Below, in pieces: positions 14,868 through 22,773 of a stretch of 64,000 bases of DNA. The stretch covers positions 1,005,970-1,069,969 of the forward strand of contig NZ_KL544005.1 of NCBI RefSeq assembly GCF_000711985.1. Reading direction: 5' to 3'. Numbering within the stretch: position 1 is the first letter of the stretch; each line of letters begins with the position of its first letter. Made by a program: the position numbers and the translations under genes. This DNA comes from Rheinheimera texasensis DSM 17496. GTDB taxonomy: Bacteria > Pseudomonadota > Gammaproteobacteria > Enterobacterales > Alteromonadaceae. The notes beneath the pieces are model-generated. The model saw only the letters and a list, made by a program, of their open reading frames with translations. It was not told the origin of the DNA and ran no database searches.

Positions 14868-17800
14868 TCAATAGACTTCAGATTTATCAGTATTTGCCAG
14901 CAAGCGCTCAAGCGGCTCGCGGCCCCATAACCAAAACATCAGCGGCGTCAGGATGGTGTCGAGAATGGTCGAACTGACCAGACCGCCAAAAATCACCACC
15001 GCTACCGGATGCAGAATTTCTTTGCCCGGCGCGTCAGCGGAAAAGAGCAACGGCAACAGCGCAAAAGCTGCAACTAAGGCGGTCATCAGTACCGGCGTTA
15101 AGCGCTCCAAGGATCCGCGGATAATCATCGCCTGGCCAAACACTTCGCCTTCAAAACGACATAAGTTGATGTAATGACTGATTTTGAGGATGCCGTTACG
15201 CGTCGCGATCCCGGCCAGTGTGATAAACCCAACCAGCGTTGCCACCGACAGCGGCTGACCGCTCAGCCACAGCGCCAGCACACTGCCAATCAGCGCCAGC
15301 GGAATATTCGCCATAATAATCAAGGTCAGACGCAGCGACTGATAGCGGCTGTACAGCACCAGCAACATCGCCAGTAATGACCCTAGTGATAGCAACGCAA
15401 TCAGCGACGAGGCTTCCTCCTGCGCCTGGAACTGGCCTTCCAGCACAGTGAAATACCCCTCTGGCAGTTGGCTGGCGGCCAGCACTGCGCGGATATCCGT
15501 CACGGCATGGCTTAAATCTCGGCCTTCCACATTCGCCGACAGCACAATACGCCGCCGGCCATTTTCGCGGCTGATTTGGTTCGGCCCGTCTGATTCCACC
15601 ACTTCAGCGAGCAGCGCCAGCGGCACTGCGCCTTTGGGTGTCTGAATGAGTAAACCGCTTAACGCCTGCGGTTCGCGCGTGCTGTCCGGCAGGCGCAGCA
15701 GCAAATCAAAACGGCGTTCATTGCTGACCAGCTGGCTGAGCTTAACGCCGTCGATTTGTTGCTGCAGGCTATGCAGCAGCTCGCCCGGCGCCACGCCATA
15801 AGCAGCGGCTTTTTGATAATCGACCCGCACTTTCAGCTGCGGGATCAGCACCTGTTTTTCCAGCGTGAGGTCGGTCACACCTTCAACTTTGCCAAGCTCG
15901 GCCTGCAAACTGGCACCCAGCGCGCGCAATGTCGCAATGTCGTCACCAAATACTTTCACTGCAATCTGCGCCCGCACGCCGGATAACAAATGATCGAGCC
16001 GGTGTGAGATCGGCTGGCCGACGCTGACACTGCCCGGTAATACCGATAACACGCGGCGAATTTCAGCCAGAACTTCATCACGTGGTCGCTCTGAAGGTTT
16101 CAGGTCGACATCAATTTCGCCGTAATGCACACCTTCGGCATGTTCGTCCAGTTCAGCGCGGCCGGTGCGCCGGCCGACTTGTGTCACTTCCGGCACCTGC
16201 AGCAATAACTGCTCGGCCAGCGCGCCAATTTTATTCGACTCACTGAGCGCCGTGCCCGGCTGCAATAACAGGTTGATGGTCAGCGTGCCTTCGTTAAAGG
16301 CCGGCAGAAAACTACGGGCAAACAGCGGCACCGTGCTGGCTGCAGCCACCACAGCAATCAACGCCACTGCCAACAAGCTACGCACATGGCCAAAAGACCA
16401 GCGCAGCAGCTGCTCGTCGCGTTTTTTCAGTAGCCGCACCAGCGCGCTGTCGCCATGTTGTTTTTGCGTCAGGCCCGGCAGCAGGTAATAACACAGCACC
16501 GGCGTCACGGTAATGGCCACCAACATACTGGCCAAAATCGAAGTGATGTAAGCGATACCGAGCGGGCTGAATAGCCGGCCTTCAATGCCCGACAACGCAA
16601 ACAGCGGCACAAACACCAGCACCACAATCAAGGTGGCGTACACCACACCGCTACGTACTTCGCCGGATGCATCGGCAATCACCTGCAAAACCGGCGCAGG
16701 CACGGCTTTTTGCGCATTTTCTTTTAAGCGGCGCAGCACGTTTTCTACATCGACTACGGCGTCGTCGACCAGCTCGCCGAGCGCAATCGCAAGGCCGCCG
16801 AGCGTCATGGTATTGATCGACAAGCCAAAATAACGGAACACCAATACGGCGGTTAATAAACTGAGCGGTATCGCCAGCAGCGAAATCGCCGTGGTGCGGC
16901 TATTGAGTAAAAACATAAACAGGATGATAGCGACCATCACAGCGCCGTCGCGCAGCGCTTCGATGACGTTATCAATCGAATTATTAATAAAATCAGCCTG
17001 TTTAAACAAAAACACCGGCGCTTCGACGCCTGCTGGCAAGCCTTTGCTGAGTTCCGTCACCGCCGCTTCAATCTGTTTAGTCAGCGCCACGCTGTCGGCA
17101 GCCGGCTGTTTTTGCACCGACAAAATCACCGCCGGTTTGCCTTTGTAACCACCGTCACCGCGTTTGGTGGCGGCGACGACTTCAACGTTGGCCAGTTGGC
17201 TCAGCAGCACCGGCTGGTCATTTTGTACAGTCACAACTAACTGCTGTAGATCCGCTAAATCAGTGGTGCGGCCAATATTTCGAATGAGCCACTCGCGACC
17301 CTGCGCTTCTAAAAAACCGCCACTGCTGTTGGCGCCAAAACCGGTCAGCGCCTGTTCGATTTGATTGAGGCTCACCCCCAGCGCCGCCATTTGTGCGGCG
17401 ACAGGCTCGACCCGGTACTGCCGCACTTCGCCGCCGATCGGGATCACCTGCGCCACGCCAGGAATACTGAGTAAACGCGGCCGCACTACCCAGTCGGCAA
17501 ATTCGCGCACCAGCATCGGGCTGACTTGGTCTGGGTCGGCCGGAATCGCCAGCAGCAGAATTTCGCCCATAATCGACGACACAGGCCCAAGCTGCGGCAC
17601 CACGCCCTCCGGCAGCTGTTCGCCAGCCAGGCTTAAGCGTTCGGCCACCATCTGGCGGTTGCGGTAAATGTCGGAACCCCAGTCAAATTCGATATACAGC
17701 ACCGACAGCCCAACGCCCGACACCGAGCGCACGCGGCTGACGCCCGGCATGCCGTTCATGCTGGTTTCGAGCGGGAAACTGACCAGCTGTTCCACTTCTT

Positions 17801-17975
17801 CCGGCGCCATACCACCGGCTTCGGTGAGCAGCGTGACTGTGGGTTTATTCAAATCAGGAAAAACATCAACCGGCAGCTGGCGCAGGCTGAAACTGCCGTA
17901 AATCAGCAAGATCAAAGCCGCACCCAGCACAAACAGGCGTTGCTGCAAACAGAGCCGGATCAGCGCGTTAAACAT
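14868..17975 (-). CDS. Heavy-metal RND efflux transporter (CusA/CzcA family)
   Basis: A 1035-residue proton-driven inner-membrane pump subunit of the HME-RND family. Visible features are the N-terminal helix, LPVDVFPDLNKPTVTLLTEAGGMAPEEVEQ (first periplasmic segment of the family), the proton-relay helix 4 with ALGELVDDAVVDVEN (about residues 395-410; charged D, D and E), and DGAVMVAIILFMFLLNSRT. Length and twofold repeat are normal. CzcA members usually carry DFG and CusA members a different A-x-G-x-x-x-D version of the helix 4 motif; this one is closer to the latter but not identical, so the metal (Cu/Ag, or divalent) is undecided. It follows the adaptor gene after two bases. No outer-membrane channel gene is in the operon. 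Confidence 0.9.
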   Translation of the reverse strand: MFNALIRLCLQQRLFVLGAALILLIYGSFSLRQLPVDVFPDLNKPTVTLLTEAGGMAPEEVEQLVSFPLETSMNGMPGVSRVRSVSGVGLSVLYIEFDWGSDIYRNRQMVAERLSLAGEQLPEGVVPQLGPVSSIMGEILLLAIPADPDQVSPMLVREFADWVVRPRLLSIPGVAQVIPIGGEVRQYRVEPVAAQMAALGVSLNQIEQALTGFGANSSGGFLEAQGREWLIRNIGRTTDLADLQQLVVTVQNDQPVLLSQLANVEVVAATKRGDGGYKGKPAVILSVQKQPAADSVALTKQIEAAVTELSKGLPAGVEAPVFLFKQADFINNSIDNVIEALRDGAVMVAIILFMFLLNSRTTAISLLAIPLSLLTAVLVFRYFGLSINTMTLGGLAIALGELVDDAVVDVENVLRRLKENAQKAVPAPVLQVIADASGEVRSGVVYATLIVVLVFVPLFALSGIEGRLFSPLGIAYITSILASMLVAITVTPVLCYYLLPGLTQKQHGDSALVRLLKKRDEQLLRWSFGHVRSLLAVALIAVVAAASTVPLFARSFLPAFNEGTLTINLLLQPGTALSESNKIGALAEQLLLQVPEVTQVGRRTGRAELDEHAEGVHYGEIDVDLKPSERPRDEVLAEIRRVLSVLPGSVSVGQPISHRLDHLLSGVRAQIAVKVFGDDIATLRALGASLQAELGKVEGVTDLTLEKQVLIPQLKVRVDYQKAAAYGVAPGELLHSLQQQIDGVKLSQLVSNERRFDLLLRLPDSTREPQALSGLLIQTPKGAVPLALLAEVVESDGPNQISRENGRRRIVLSANVEGRDLSHAVTDIRAVLAASQLPEGYFTVLEGQFQAQEEASSLIALLSLGSLLAMLLVLYSRYQSLRLTLIIMANIPLALIGSVLALWLSGQPLSVATLVGFITLAGIATRNGILKISHYINLCRFEGEVFGQAMIIRGSLERLTPVLMTALVAAFALLPLLFSADAPGKEILHPVAVVIFGGLVSSTILDTILTPLMFWLWGREPLERLLANTDKSEVY

Positions 17976-17977
17976 GC

Positions 17978-19153
17978 TTACCTCACCTGTGCCAGTAACG
18001 ACGCGGCCTGCACCACCACGCGGTCGCCGTCATGTAAACCGCTGACCACCACCACTTCGCTGGCGCTGAAAGGTTCGACCCGCACTTTTTGCGCGATAAA
18101 GCGCTCTGCGGCCTGATGTACCCAAACCGCGGTTTCGCCGTTGTCGAGTTTTTGCAGCGCGCTGCGCGGCACTGTCATGCCGTTGATTTGTTTGCCAGTG
18201 GCGACTTCGACTAACAGTGGCTGACCGACAGTTAAATCCTGCGTGGCGGCAGGCTTGTTGTTATCGATACTGAACCATAGCGGCTGCGCTTGTTGTTGCA
18301 GCTGCAGGCTTTTGCCACGGAAACTTAAACTAAAAGCATGGCTGTCCTGCGATTCAGCTGCCGCCGGAAAGCGGGCACTGGCGTGGCTGTCGGCGTTGAG
18401 GTTCAGCCCGCCGTGCGCCGGCAGCGCCGGATAGGCCAGCGCTTCGACGAGCAGCTGCGCCGGGTCGATGATTTGAAACAGCGCGTCGCGGCTATCCACC
18501 ACCTGACCACTTTGTTTAAACACTGTGCTGACCACGCCAGCAACCGGCGCCACCACGGCAATACCGCCGCCTGTGCCTTTGGCAGCAAAACTGCGCCGCG
18601 CCTGCAGGCCTTTTAGTTCAATCTGCGCTGTGGTCAGTTCGTTCCGCGGCACCAAAGCGCCGAGTGTGCTAAAACGCTGCACCCGGTCTTTGGCGAGTGC
18701 AATCTGCGCGTCCAGCTCGGCCAATAACGCCTGCTGATTGCTGCGGTCCAGCGTGGTATCGACCGGCTGCAAATAGGCCAGTACCTGACCAGCTGTTACG
18801 CTTTGCCCCAGCGTCGGCCAGCCATCCGGCCCGGCGCTTAACACGCCCAGCTGCGCCGCTTCGACTAAGCCGGCAAAAGCCGGGTCAACTATCACTTTGC
18901 CTTGTAATTCAATTTGTTGTGGAAGCTGCGCCGCTGTCACCAGACGAGTACGCAGTTGCCATAACTGCTGAGCGGATTTGGGGATATATAAACTGCCGTC
19001 ACTCAACCGGCGCGGCTGCTCGCCGGTCGCCTGCGCCAGCGGGGCCGGGCTATGCGAGTGGTCTTCACCACCGTGGGCTTTGGCGGGTTGGGTCAGTAGT
19101 TGCTGACTGAGTGCTAACAGCACCAGGGTGCTGAGGATGTTTCGCAGGGTCAT
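17978..19153 (-). CDS. RND efflux periplasmic adaptor (CusB/CzcB type)
   Basis: A 391-residue membrane fusion protein. The ATG at 19153 overlaps the stop of the preceding gene (ATGA), and the protein then has a signal peptide (LRNILSTLVLLALSQQLLTQPAKAH) and HGGEDHSHSP, a short His motif at the mature N-terminus. Further on come the lipoyl/barrel-sandwich parts (QQIELQGKVIVDPAFAGLVEAA and VVAPVAGVVSTVFKQSGQVVD), a helical hairpin between, and a C-terminal membrane-proximal domain (VPRSALQKLDNGETAVWVH). It links the pump to an outer-membrane channel. The His-rich start suggests direct metal handling in the periplasm. Confidence 0.88.
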   Translation of the reverse strand: MTLRNILSTLVLLALSQQLLTQPAKAHGGEDHSHSPAPLAQATGEQPRRLSDGSLYIPKSAQQLWQLRTRLVTAAQLPQQIELQGKVIVDPAFAGLVEAAQLGVLSAGPDGWPTLGQSVTAGQVLAYLQPVDTTLDRSNQQALLAELDAQIALAKDRVQRFSTLGALVPRNELTTAQIELKGLQARRSFAAKGTGGGIAVVAPVAGVVSTVFKQSGQVVDSRDALFQIIDPAQLLVEALAYPALPAHGGLNLNADSHASARFPAAAESQDSHAFSLSFRGKSLQLQQQAQPLWFSIDNNKPAATQDLTVGQPLLVEVATGKQINGMTVPRSALQKLDNGETAVWVHQAAERFIAQKVRVEPFSASEVVVVSGLHDGDRVVVQAASLLAQVR

Positions 19154-19749
19154 ACTGCTGCCCCCATTTTTTTGCCAGGAGTTTTGCCTGCGGTTTTGCG
19201 CTGGCGTGACAGCCGCCACAGCAGCAAACCAACTAACAGCACACCGACGCCAATCACATACTGGGTGCTGTATTCAGTCCAGCTGTGTTGATGTTCAACG
19301 GTGGTGCTGTGTGGGGTTAAATCGAGTTTGGTATTGAGCAGGTCAATATCATCGCCCGCTTCAATCGTCAGCGCGATGGCGTGGCTCGTGGCCGGTAAGG
19401 TTTTGACATCAAGCTGGTACAACCCAGGCTGCAGCATTTTGGCGGTGCCGCTAAAAGCTGAACTGCTGAGTTCAATCACCGCGTCTTTCACCGGGCTGTT
19501 GTCGGCATAATAATCGAGGTAGATTTGCAGGCTGGCGTTATTCTCTGAAGCCTCTGGCGCCACCAGCACCAGCTCAAACAATTCCGAACTGGCATAAGCC
19601 CGCCGGCTCTGCCCTTCTGCCGGCAGCGTCAACGCCGCTTTGTCTTCATCACCGTGATCCTCGCCGCCATGAGCCAGCGCGTGTTGTGGTGCCATCGTAG
19701 TAAGACAAATTGTCAGCGCCCAGCGCCTGACCAAACCCCAAACCATCAT
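19150..19749 (-). CDS. Small His-motif membrane-anchored protein of the RND operon
   Basis: A protein of about 199 residues, with start ATG at 19749 or the next codon at 19746; the frame extends to 19806. The signal peptide ends HALAHGGEDHGDEDK, again with a His/Asp metal motif. The middle is a predicted beta-sandwich (RRAYASSELFELVLVAPE, LQIYLDYYADNSPV), and a C-terminal helix YVIGVGVLLVGLLLWRL anchors it, followed by a basic tail. It is first in the operon upstream of the adaptor. Similar small proteins accompany CusA/CzcA-type pumps, but this family's role is not known to me; periplasmic metal presentation is inferred. Confidence 0.7.
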   Translation of the reverse strand: MMVWGLVRRWALTICLTTMAPQHALAHGGEDHGDEDKAALTLPAEGQSRRAYASSELFELVLVAPEASENNASLQIYLDYYADNSPVKDAVIELSSSAFSGTAKMLQPGLYQLDVKTLPATSHAIALTIEAGDDIDLLNTKLDLTPHSTTVEHQHSWTEYSTQYVIGVGVLLVGLLLWRLSRQRKTAGKTPGKKMGAAV

Positions 19750-20092
19750 AAAACCCCAGTCCAGAAATATTCCGAGACTGGCAGTGTGCCAAAGCCCGCC
19801 CAACAACGACCTGACAGCAAGATGACAAAGTTGTCATGTTGGGGTTGGTAAATAGGTGCTTGCAGTAGGGACGATGTTCGTATGATGGCCCTACCCGAAA
19901 TTCATAGTTCTGATACGCCGCGAAAACCGCAAACACCCAACACAGTGGCAAACCCAACACCGCCACCACTACGTTCGCCCGTTCGCGCCTCCCGCGCTCA
20001 CTCTTGATCGCTCACTCCGCGGATGCCGATGCCGGGTTTGTTGGGGTTTGGGCTGGCTGCTATGAGCGAATTGCAGAAACTTACCGGGTTGG

Positions 20093-20181
20093 GTACGGCG
20101 ACGCTGACGCTTGCCGTACCTACGGTTACATTTGGAAGGTAGGTACAGTAAGCGAAGCGTACTGGCCACCACGTGGCGTAC
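20093..20181. repeat. BIME: short plus long REP pair
   Basis: The minus-oriented short REP at 20093-20123 (GTACGGC..GCCGTAC stem, GTAG head) faces the plus-oriented long REP at 20139-20181, which includes the GGCCACCACGTGGC hairpin. The layout is the same as at 10308-10394 but without a transposase gene, so this is a dispersed, non-autonomous copy. Confidence 0.75.
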
Positions 20182-20260
20182 ATTTTCCAATGTCAGCTTT
20201 TGGCACAAAACGAAGATTCAAATGAACTCGCAAAACGGCCGGATGATTACAAAAGCAGAC

Positions 20261-20286
20261 CCTCTGCGGCAGGGATGCCGCAGAGG
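20261..20286. repeat. Perfect 10-bp-stem hairpin (CCTCTGCGGC / GCCGCAGAGG)
   Basis: Arms 20261-20270 and 20277-20286 are perfectly complementary around AGGGAT. The following GAGCCTACAGGGATGTATCT looks like the flank of a dispersed intergenic repeat I recall from related gammaproteobacterial genomes, but I cannot check copy number. There is no T run, so it is not a standard terminator. Confidence 0.5.
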
Positions 20287-20442
20287 AGCCTACAGGGATG
20301 TATCTACGGCGTGTCTGCGTTGTAGTCGTCCGTGCCGTTTGCTGCGGATTCGCCCCAAGATTTTTCTATTATCAAAGGTTCGCAGCGGCCGGAACTTGGT
20401 CAATTAAAGATCGAGACAGCAAAAAGTCAGATGATCGCCCCG

Positions 20443-21432
20443 TCACCCACCAAACACACAAACCCGATTCCGGCCCTCGGCTTTTGCCTGCATCATCGCC
20501 ACGTCGGCCTGATGTAATAAGGTGCCTAATAGGGTTTCCGGGTCAAATTCCGCTGGGAAGTCTGACAGGTAGGTGATGCCGAAACTGGCGGTGCATTGGA
20601 TGTCGTCGTTGGCGGTGCCTTGCTCAAAACCGGCGCGTAGCCGCTCCACGAGATGCCAGGCGGCGGCTTCGTCGGTGTCTGGCAGCAAAATTGCGAATTC
20701 TTCACCGCCGATGCGGGCCAGAAGGTCGGAGCCGCGCAGGATTTTGCGGGCCAAGGCGGAGATTTTCACCAGCACGGCGTCACCGGCGGCGTGATTCCAT
20801 TGGTCGTTAATTCTTTTGAAGTGGTCTAAGTCGAACATCACCACGGCCAGGGTTTGACCGGCGCGGTGCGCCTGATGGAATAAGTGGCGGCTTAAAGCAA
20901 AAAACGCCCGGCGGTTATAGAGCTGGGTCAGTTCGTCGGTACTGGCCTGTTTTTCTGCCAGCGCTTTGGCTGCTGCCAGTTGCTGCTCCATGGCTTTGCG
21001 TTCCGTGATATCGGTGGCGATTTCAATCCGCACCAGGCGGCCATCGACCCAGACAATGGCCTGATCGCGGCACTGATACCAACGGCCATTGATAGTGTTT
21101 TGAAACTCCCAGACATGCACACCGACTGGTTTTCCGGTGGCGTCGGTCAGCAGGTGGTTAGTGCAGAACTGACAAGGTGCATCCTGACCGGCCTGCAGCA
21201 CCTGATAACACTTGCGACCGGCGATTTGCCCCCATGCCTTCGCGCCATAATCATTCAGATAGATTAATTCGTAAGTCTGTAAGTCCGACACGTACACCAG
21301 GGCATCCAGACTATTCAGAATGGTACTGATCGCCAGATAGCTGTTGTGCTTATCCTGCAGCGCGGAACAATCTGCGGCACAGTCTTTTGCACAATCTCCC
21401 GGACTATCTGCACTTGCGCGGCATGCGTTCAT
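20443..21432 (-). CDS. PAS-GGDEF diguanylate cyclase with Cys-rich N-terminus
   Basis: A protein of about 329 residues from the ATG at 21432; the frame extends to 21498 and an ATG at 21444 is an alternative. Residues 1-25 carry four cysteines (CRASADSPGDCAKDCAADC). A PAS domain follows (about 30-150: LDALVYVSDLQTYELIYLN) with an inner Cys motif CYQVLQAGQDAPCQFC, then a short linker and a GGDEF domain (about 170-325). The active loop is RIGGEEF, with an RGSD inhibitory site five residues before it, so it should make c-di-GMP and show product inhibition. There are no membrane helices. The Cys motifs suggest metal or redox sensing (inference). It stands alone, with no neighbour to suggest its output. 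Confidence 0.88.
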   Translation of the reverse strand: MNACRASADSPGDCAKDCAADCSALQDKHNSYLAISTILNSLDALVYVSDLQTYELIYLNDYGAKAWGQIAGRKCYQVLQAGQDAPCQFCTNHLLTDATGKPVGVHVWEFQNTINGRWYQCRDQAIVWVDGRLVRIEIATDITERKAMEQQLAAAKALAEKQASTDELTQLYNRRAFFALSRHLFHQAHRAGQTLAVVMFDLDHFKRINDQWNHAAGDAVLVKISALARKILRGSDLLARIGGEEFAILLPDTDEAAAWHLVERLRAGFEQGTANDDIQCTASFGITYLSDFPAEFDPETLLGTLLHQADVAMMQAKAEGRNRVCVFGG

Positions 21433-21618
21433 CACGGACCCCATCCTTGTGTATGCATATAAGGTAAACCTGAATAACGATAACTGCAATTCGCGCATAA
21501 AGCAGCCATTTGCAGCTTATTTCCCGGCATTCCGGGTAAAAAATTCGGAATCATTGCGCATGATCAATATCGCTATCGTTGGTGTTCAACCGAGCGCGCA
21601 GATTGACATCATGTACGG

Positions 21619-21660
21619 CGTGTGACGCCCAACGTGTGACGTCCAACGTGTGACGCCCAA
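21619..21660. repeat. Three tandem copies of a 14-bp unit CGTGTGACG(T/C)CCAA
   Basis: Units at 21619-21632, 21633-21646 and 21647-21660 are identical except for one C/T position. The same unit recurs twice in tandem at 22377-22404 and once, degenerate, at 22434-22447, on the other side of the fasciclin gene. Confidence 0.8.
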
Positions 21661-21683
21661 CACATGGTTTGCCACAACAAAAA

Positions 21684-21717
21684 GCCCGCCGGGAGCGAAA
21701 CTGCCGGCGGGCTTTTT
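21684..21717. terminator. Bidirectional Rho-independent terminator after the fasciclin gene
   Basis: The GCCCGCCGG / CCGGCGGGC stem (21684-21692, 21704-21712) with an 11-base loop is flanked by A-runs on one side and T-runs on the other. It ends transcription of the minus-strand fasciclin gene and would also work on the plus strand. Confidence 0.85.
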
Positions 21718-21733
21718 ACAATAAAACTCAGAA

Positions 21734-22222
21734 TTAGCCTTTTGGCAGCACCACGCTGTCGATGACGTGGATCACACCGTTGCTGGTTTCGATGTCGGTG
21801 CTGATCACTTGCGCGCCGTCGACAAACACTTTGCCGTCTTTGACTTCAATCTTCAGCGCCTGGCCTTGTACTGTGGTGGCGGTTGACAGCTTCACCACAT
21901 CTGCCGCCATCACTTTGCCTGGCACCACGTGGTAGGTCAGTACTTTTGCCAGCGCGGCTTTGTCAGCCAGCAGGCCTTTTAAAGTGTCAGCCGGTACTTT
22001 GGCAAACGCGGCATCATTTGGCGCGAATACGGTAAATGGGCCTGCGCCTTTTAACGTGTCGACCAGCTCGGCGGCTTTTACGGCCGTCACCAGTGTATTA
22101 AAACTACCGGCGGCAACAGCGGTGTCGACGATATCAGATTTGGCACTACCCGCATGAACAGCGCCAGCGACTAACAAAGTTGCAGAGAATACGGCAGATT
22201 TGAACAGTACAGAGAGCTTCAT
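21734..22222 (-). CDS. Secreted fasciclin (FAS1) domain protein
   Basis: A 162-residue protein: signal peptide (ends GAVHAGSAK) and one FAS1 domain with both conserved blocks, [22 protein letters not shown] (H1 region) and [13 protein letters not shown] (the end of H2). The Tyr-His motif in [10 protein letters not shown] is present. FAS1 proteins mediate adhesion or bind small hydrophobic ligands; bacterial single-domain versions are often induced by oxidative or light stress. AAGGAAAC precedes the ATG. It is monocistronic, ended by the hairpin at 21684-21717. Confidence 0.9.
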   Translation of the reverse strand: MKLSVLFKSAVFSATLLVAGAVHAGSAKSDIVDTAVAAGSFNTLVTAVKAAELVDTLKGAGPFTVFAPNDAAFAKVPADTLKGLLADKAALAKVLTYHVVPGKVMAADVVKLSTATTVQGQALKIEVKDGKVFVDGAQVISTDIETSNGVIHVIDSVVLPKG

Positions 22223-22260
22223 TTTCGTTTCCTTTGAGGTTGCACAAAAAATCCTCTGAC

Positions 22261-22288
22261 TAAACGCTACTGATTCCTGTTGAGATCA
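22261..22288 (-). promoter_or_regulatory. Possible ECF-sigma promoter for the fasciclin gene
   Basis: On the minus strand TGATCT and CGTTTA are spaced by 16 bases, about 35-60 bases before the start codon. This resembles the TGATCC-N16/17-CGTA form used by RpoE/ChrR-type (ECF11) sigma factors in photo-oxidative stress. The -10 fit is imperfect, so this is a weak call. Confidence 0.25.
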
Positions 22289-22376
22289 AAACTATATTTT
22301 TTCGATTTCGCTGAACCGGGGACAGGTTTAAACGTAATGCGCACGGTGAAAAAGTTACACTTTTTCTGGCAGGTGA

Positions 22377-22447
22377 CGTGTGACGTCCAACGTGTGACGT
22401 CCAACAGCCTCATGTATGCCACGTGGTGGCCAGCGTGTGATGCCCAA
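22377..22447. repeat. Second cluster of the 14-bp repeat, with a degenerate long-REP fragment
   Basis: Two perfect tandem units of CGTGTGACGTCCAA lie at 22377-22404 and a degenerate one at 22434-22447. Between them 22414-22433 holds GCCACGTGGTGGCCAG, the inverted hairpin of the long REP variant. Confidence 0.7.
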
Positions 22448-22474
22448 CGTGCCCATGTACGGCGGCGACAAATT

Positions 22475-22505
22475 GTACGGCGACGCTTCGCTCGCCGGTA
22501 CCTAC
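22475..22505 (-). repeat. REP element, minus orientation
   Basis: It has GTAC at one end, GGTACCTAC at the other (GTAG head on the minus strand) and a GCGACGCTTCGCTCGCC core. It is a short REP of the family around the RAYT gene, slightly diverged in the stem. Confidence 0.65.
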
Positions 22506-22631
22506 CCGATACCTACCCGATGTTTCCCCGCCATTGCCAAATGTCCGCGCCTGCAAAGCAAGCGTTTCCACACTTTAATTCAAATAAATTCAATTATTTA
22601 AACTCATCCGTGAAAACTCATTGAAAATCCA

Positions 22632-22662
22632 TTGGAAAACGTTTTCCCTTTCATGCTATAAA
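22632..22662 (+). promoter_or_regulatory. Promoter and LacI-type operator of the galactoside operon
   Basis: GGAAAACGTTTTCC at 22634-22647 is a perfect 14-bp palindrome with a central CG, the form bound by LacI/GalR-family repressors. It covers the -35 side (TTGGAA, 22632-22637) and spacer of a promoter whose -10 is TATAAA (22657-22662); the spacer is 18-19 bp. A repressor bound here would block initiation. The LacI-family gene at the end of the operon is the obvious candidate. Confidence 0.75.
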
Positions 22663-22773
22663 TCCGCCGGTGAACTGCTGTTGAAAAAAGCGGCAGCAGG
22701 TTCAGGGCAACGCTGCGCACTGCCGGATAACAGGCAGGCAACACAACAATAACCGGTACGACAAGGGTGGATT

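Larger units (their letters stand above)
19750..20442. other. 693-bp intergenic region with REPs and hairpins
   Basis: Between the metal-efflux operon and the GGDEF gene. It holds a GTAGGG...CCCTAC palindrome (19866-19893), a short REP (20093-20123), a long REP (20139-20181) and a CTCTGCGGC-type hairpin (20261-20286). The promoter of the efflux operon must lie at about 19750-19900. Only short shadow frames are open; no gene is supported. Confidence 0.6.
21433..21733. other. Intergenic region with tandem 14-bp repeats and a terminator
   Basis: Apart from the GGDEF promoter side, it contains three tandem CGTGTGACG(T/C)CCAA units (21619-21660) and a strong bidirectional terminator (21684-21717). 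No gene is supported. Confidence 0.6.
22223..22773. other. 551-bp intergenic region: fasciclin promoter, repeats and galactoside-operon control region
   Basis: From left to right: the leader and promoter of the fasciclin gene (minus strand), 14-bp repeats (22377-22404, 22434-22447), a partial and a full REP (22414-22433, 22475-22505), the LacI-type operator and promoter (22632-22662), and a 110-base leader before the TonB receptor ATG. AAGGGTGG is the receptor gene's Shine-Dalgarno site. No gene is supported. Confidence 0.7.

Noticed and set aside
19969-20442. Several short open frames in the REP-rich intergenic region
   Set aside because: They read through palindromic repeats and have no Shine-Dalgarno site or motif.
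21619-22447. Possible CRISPR array from the 14-bp repeats
   Set aside because: Units are directly adjacent with no spacers of uniform length, and no cas gene is present.
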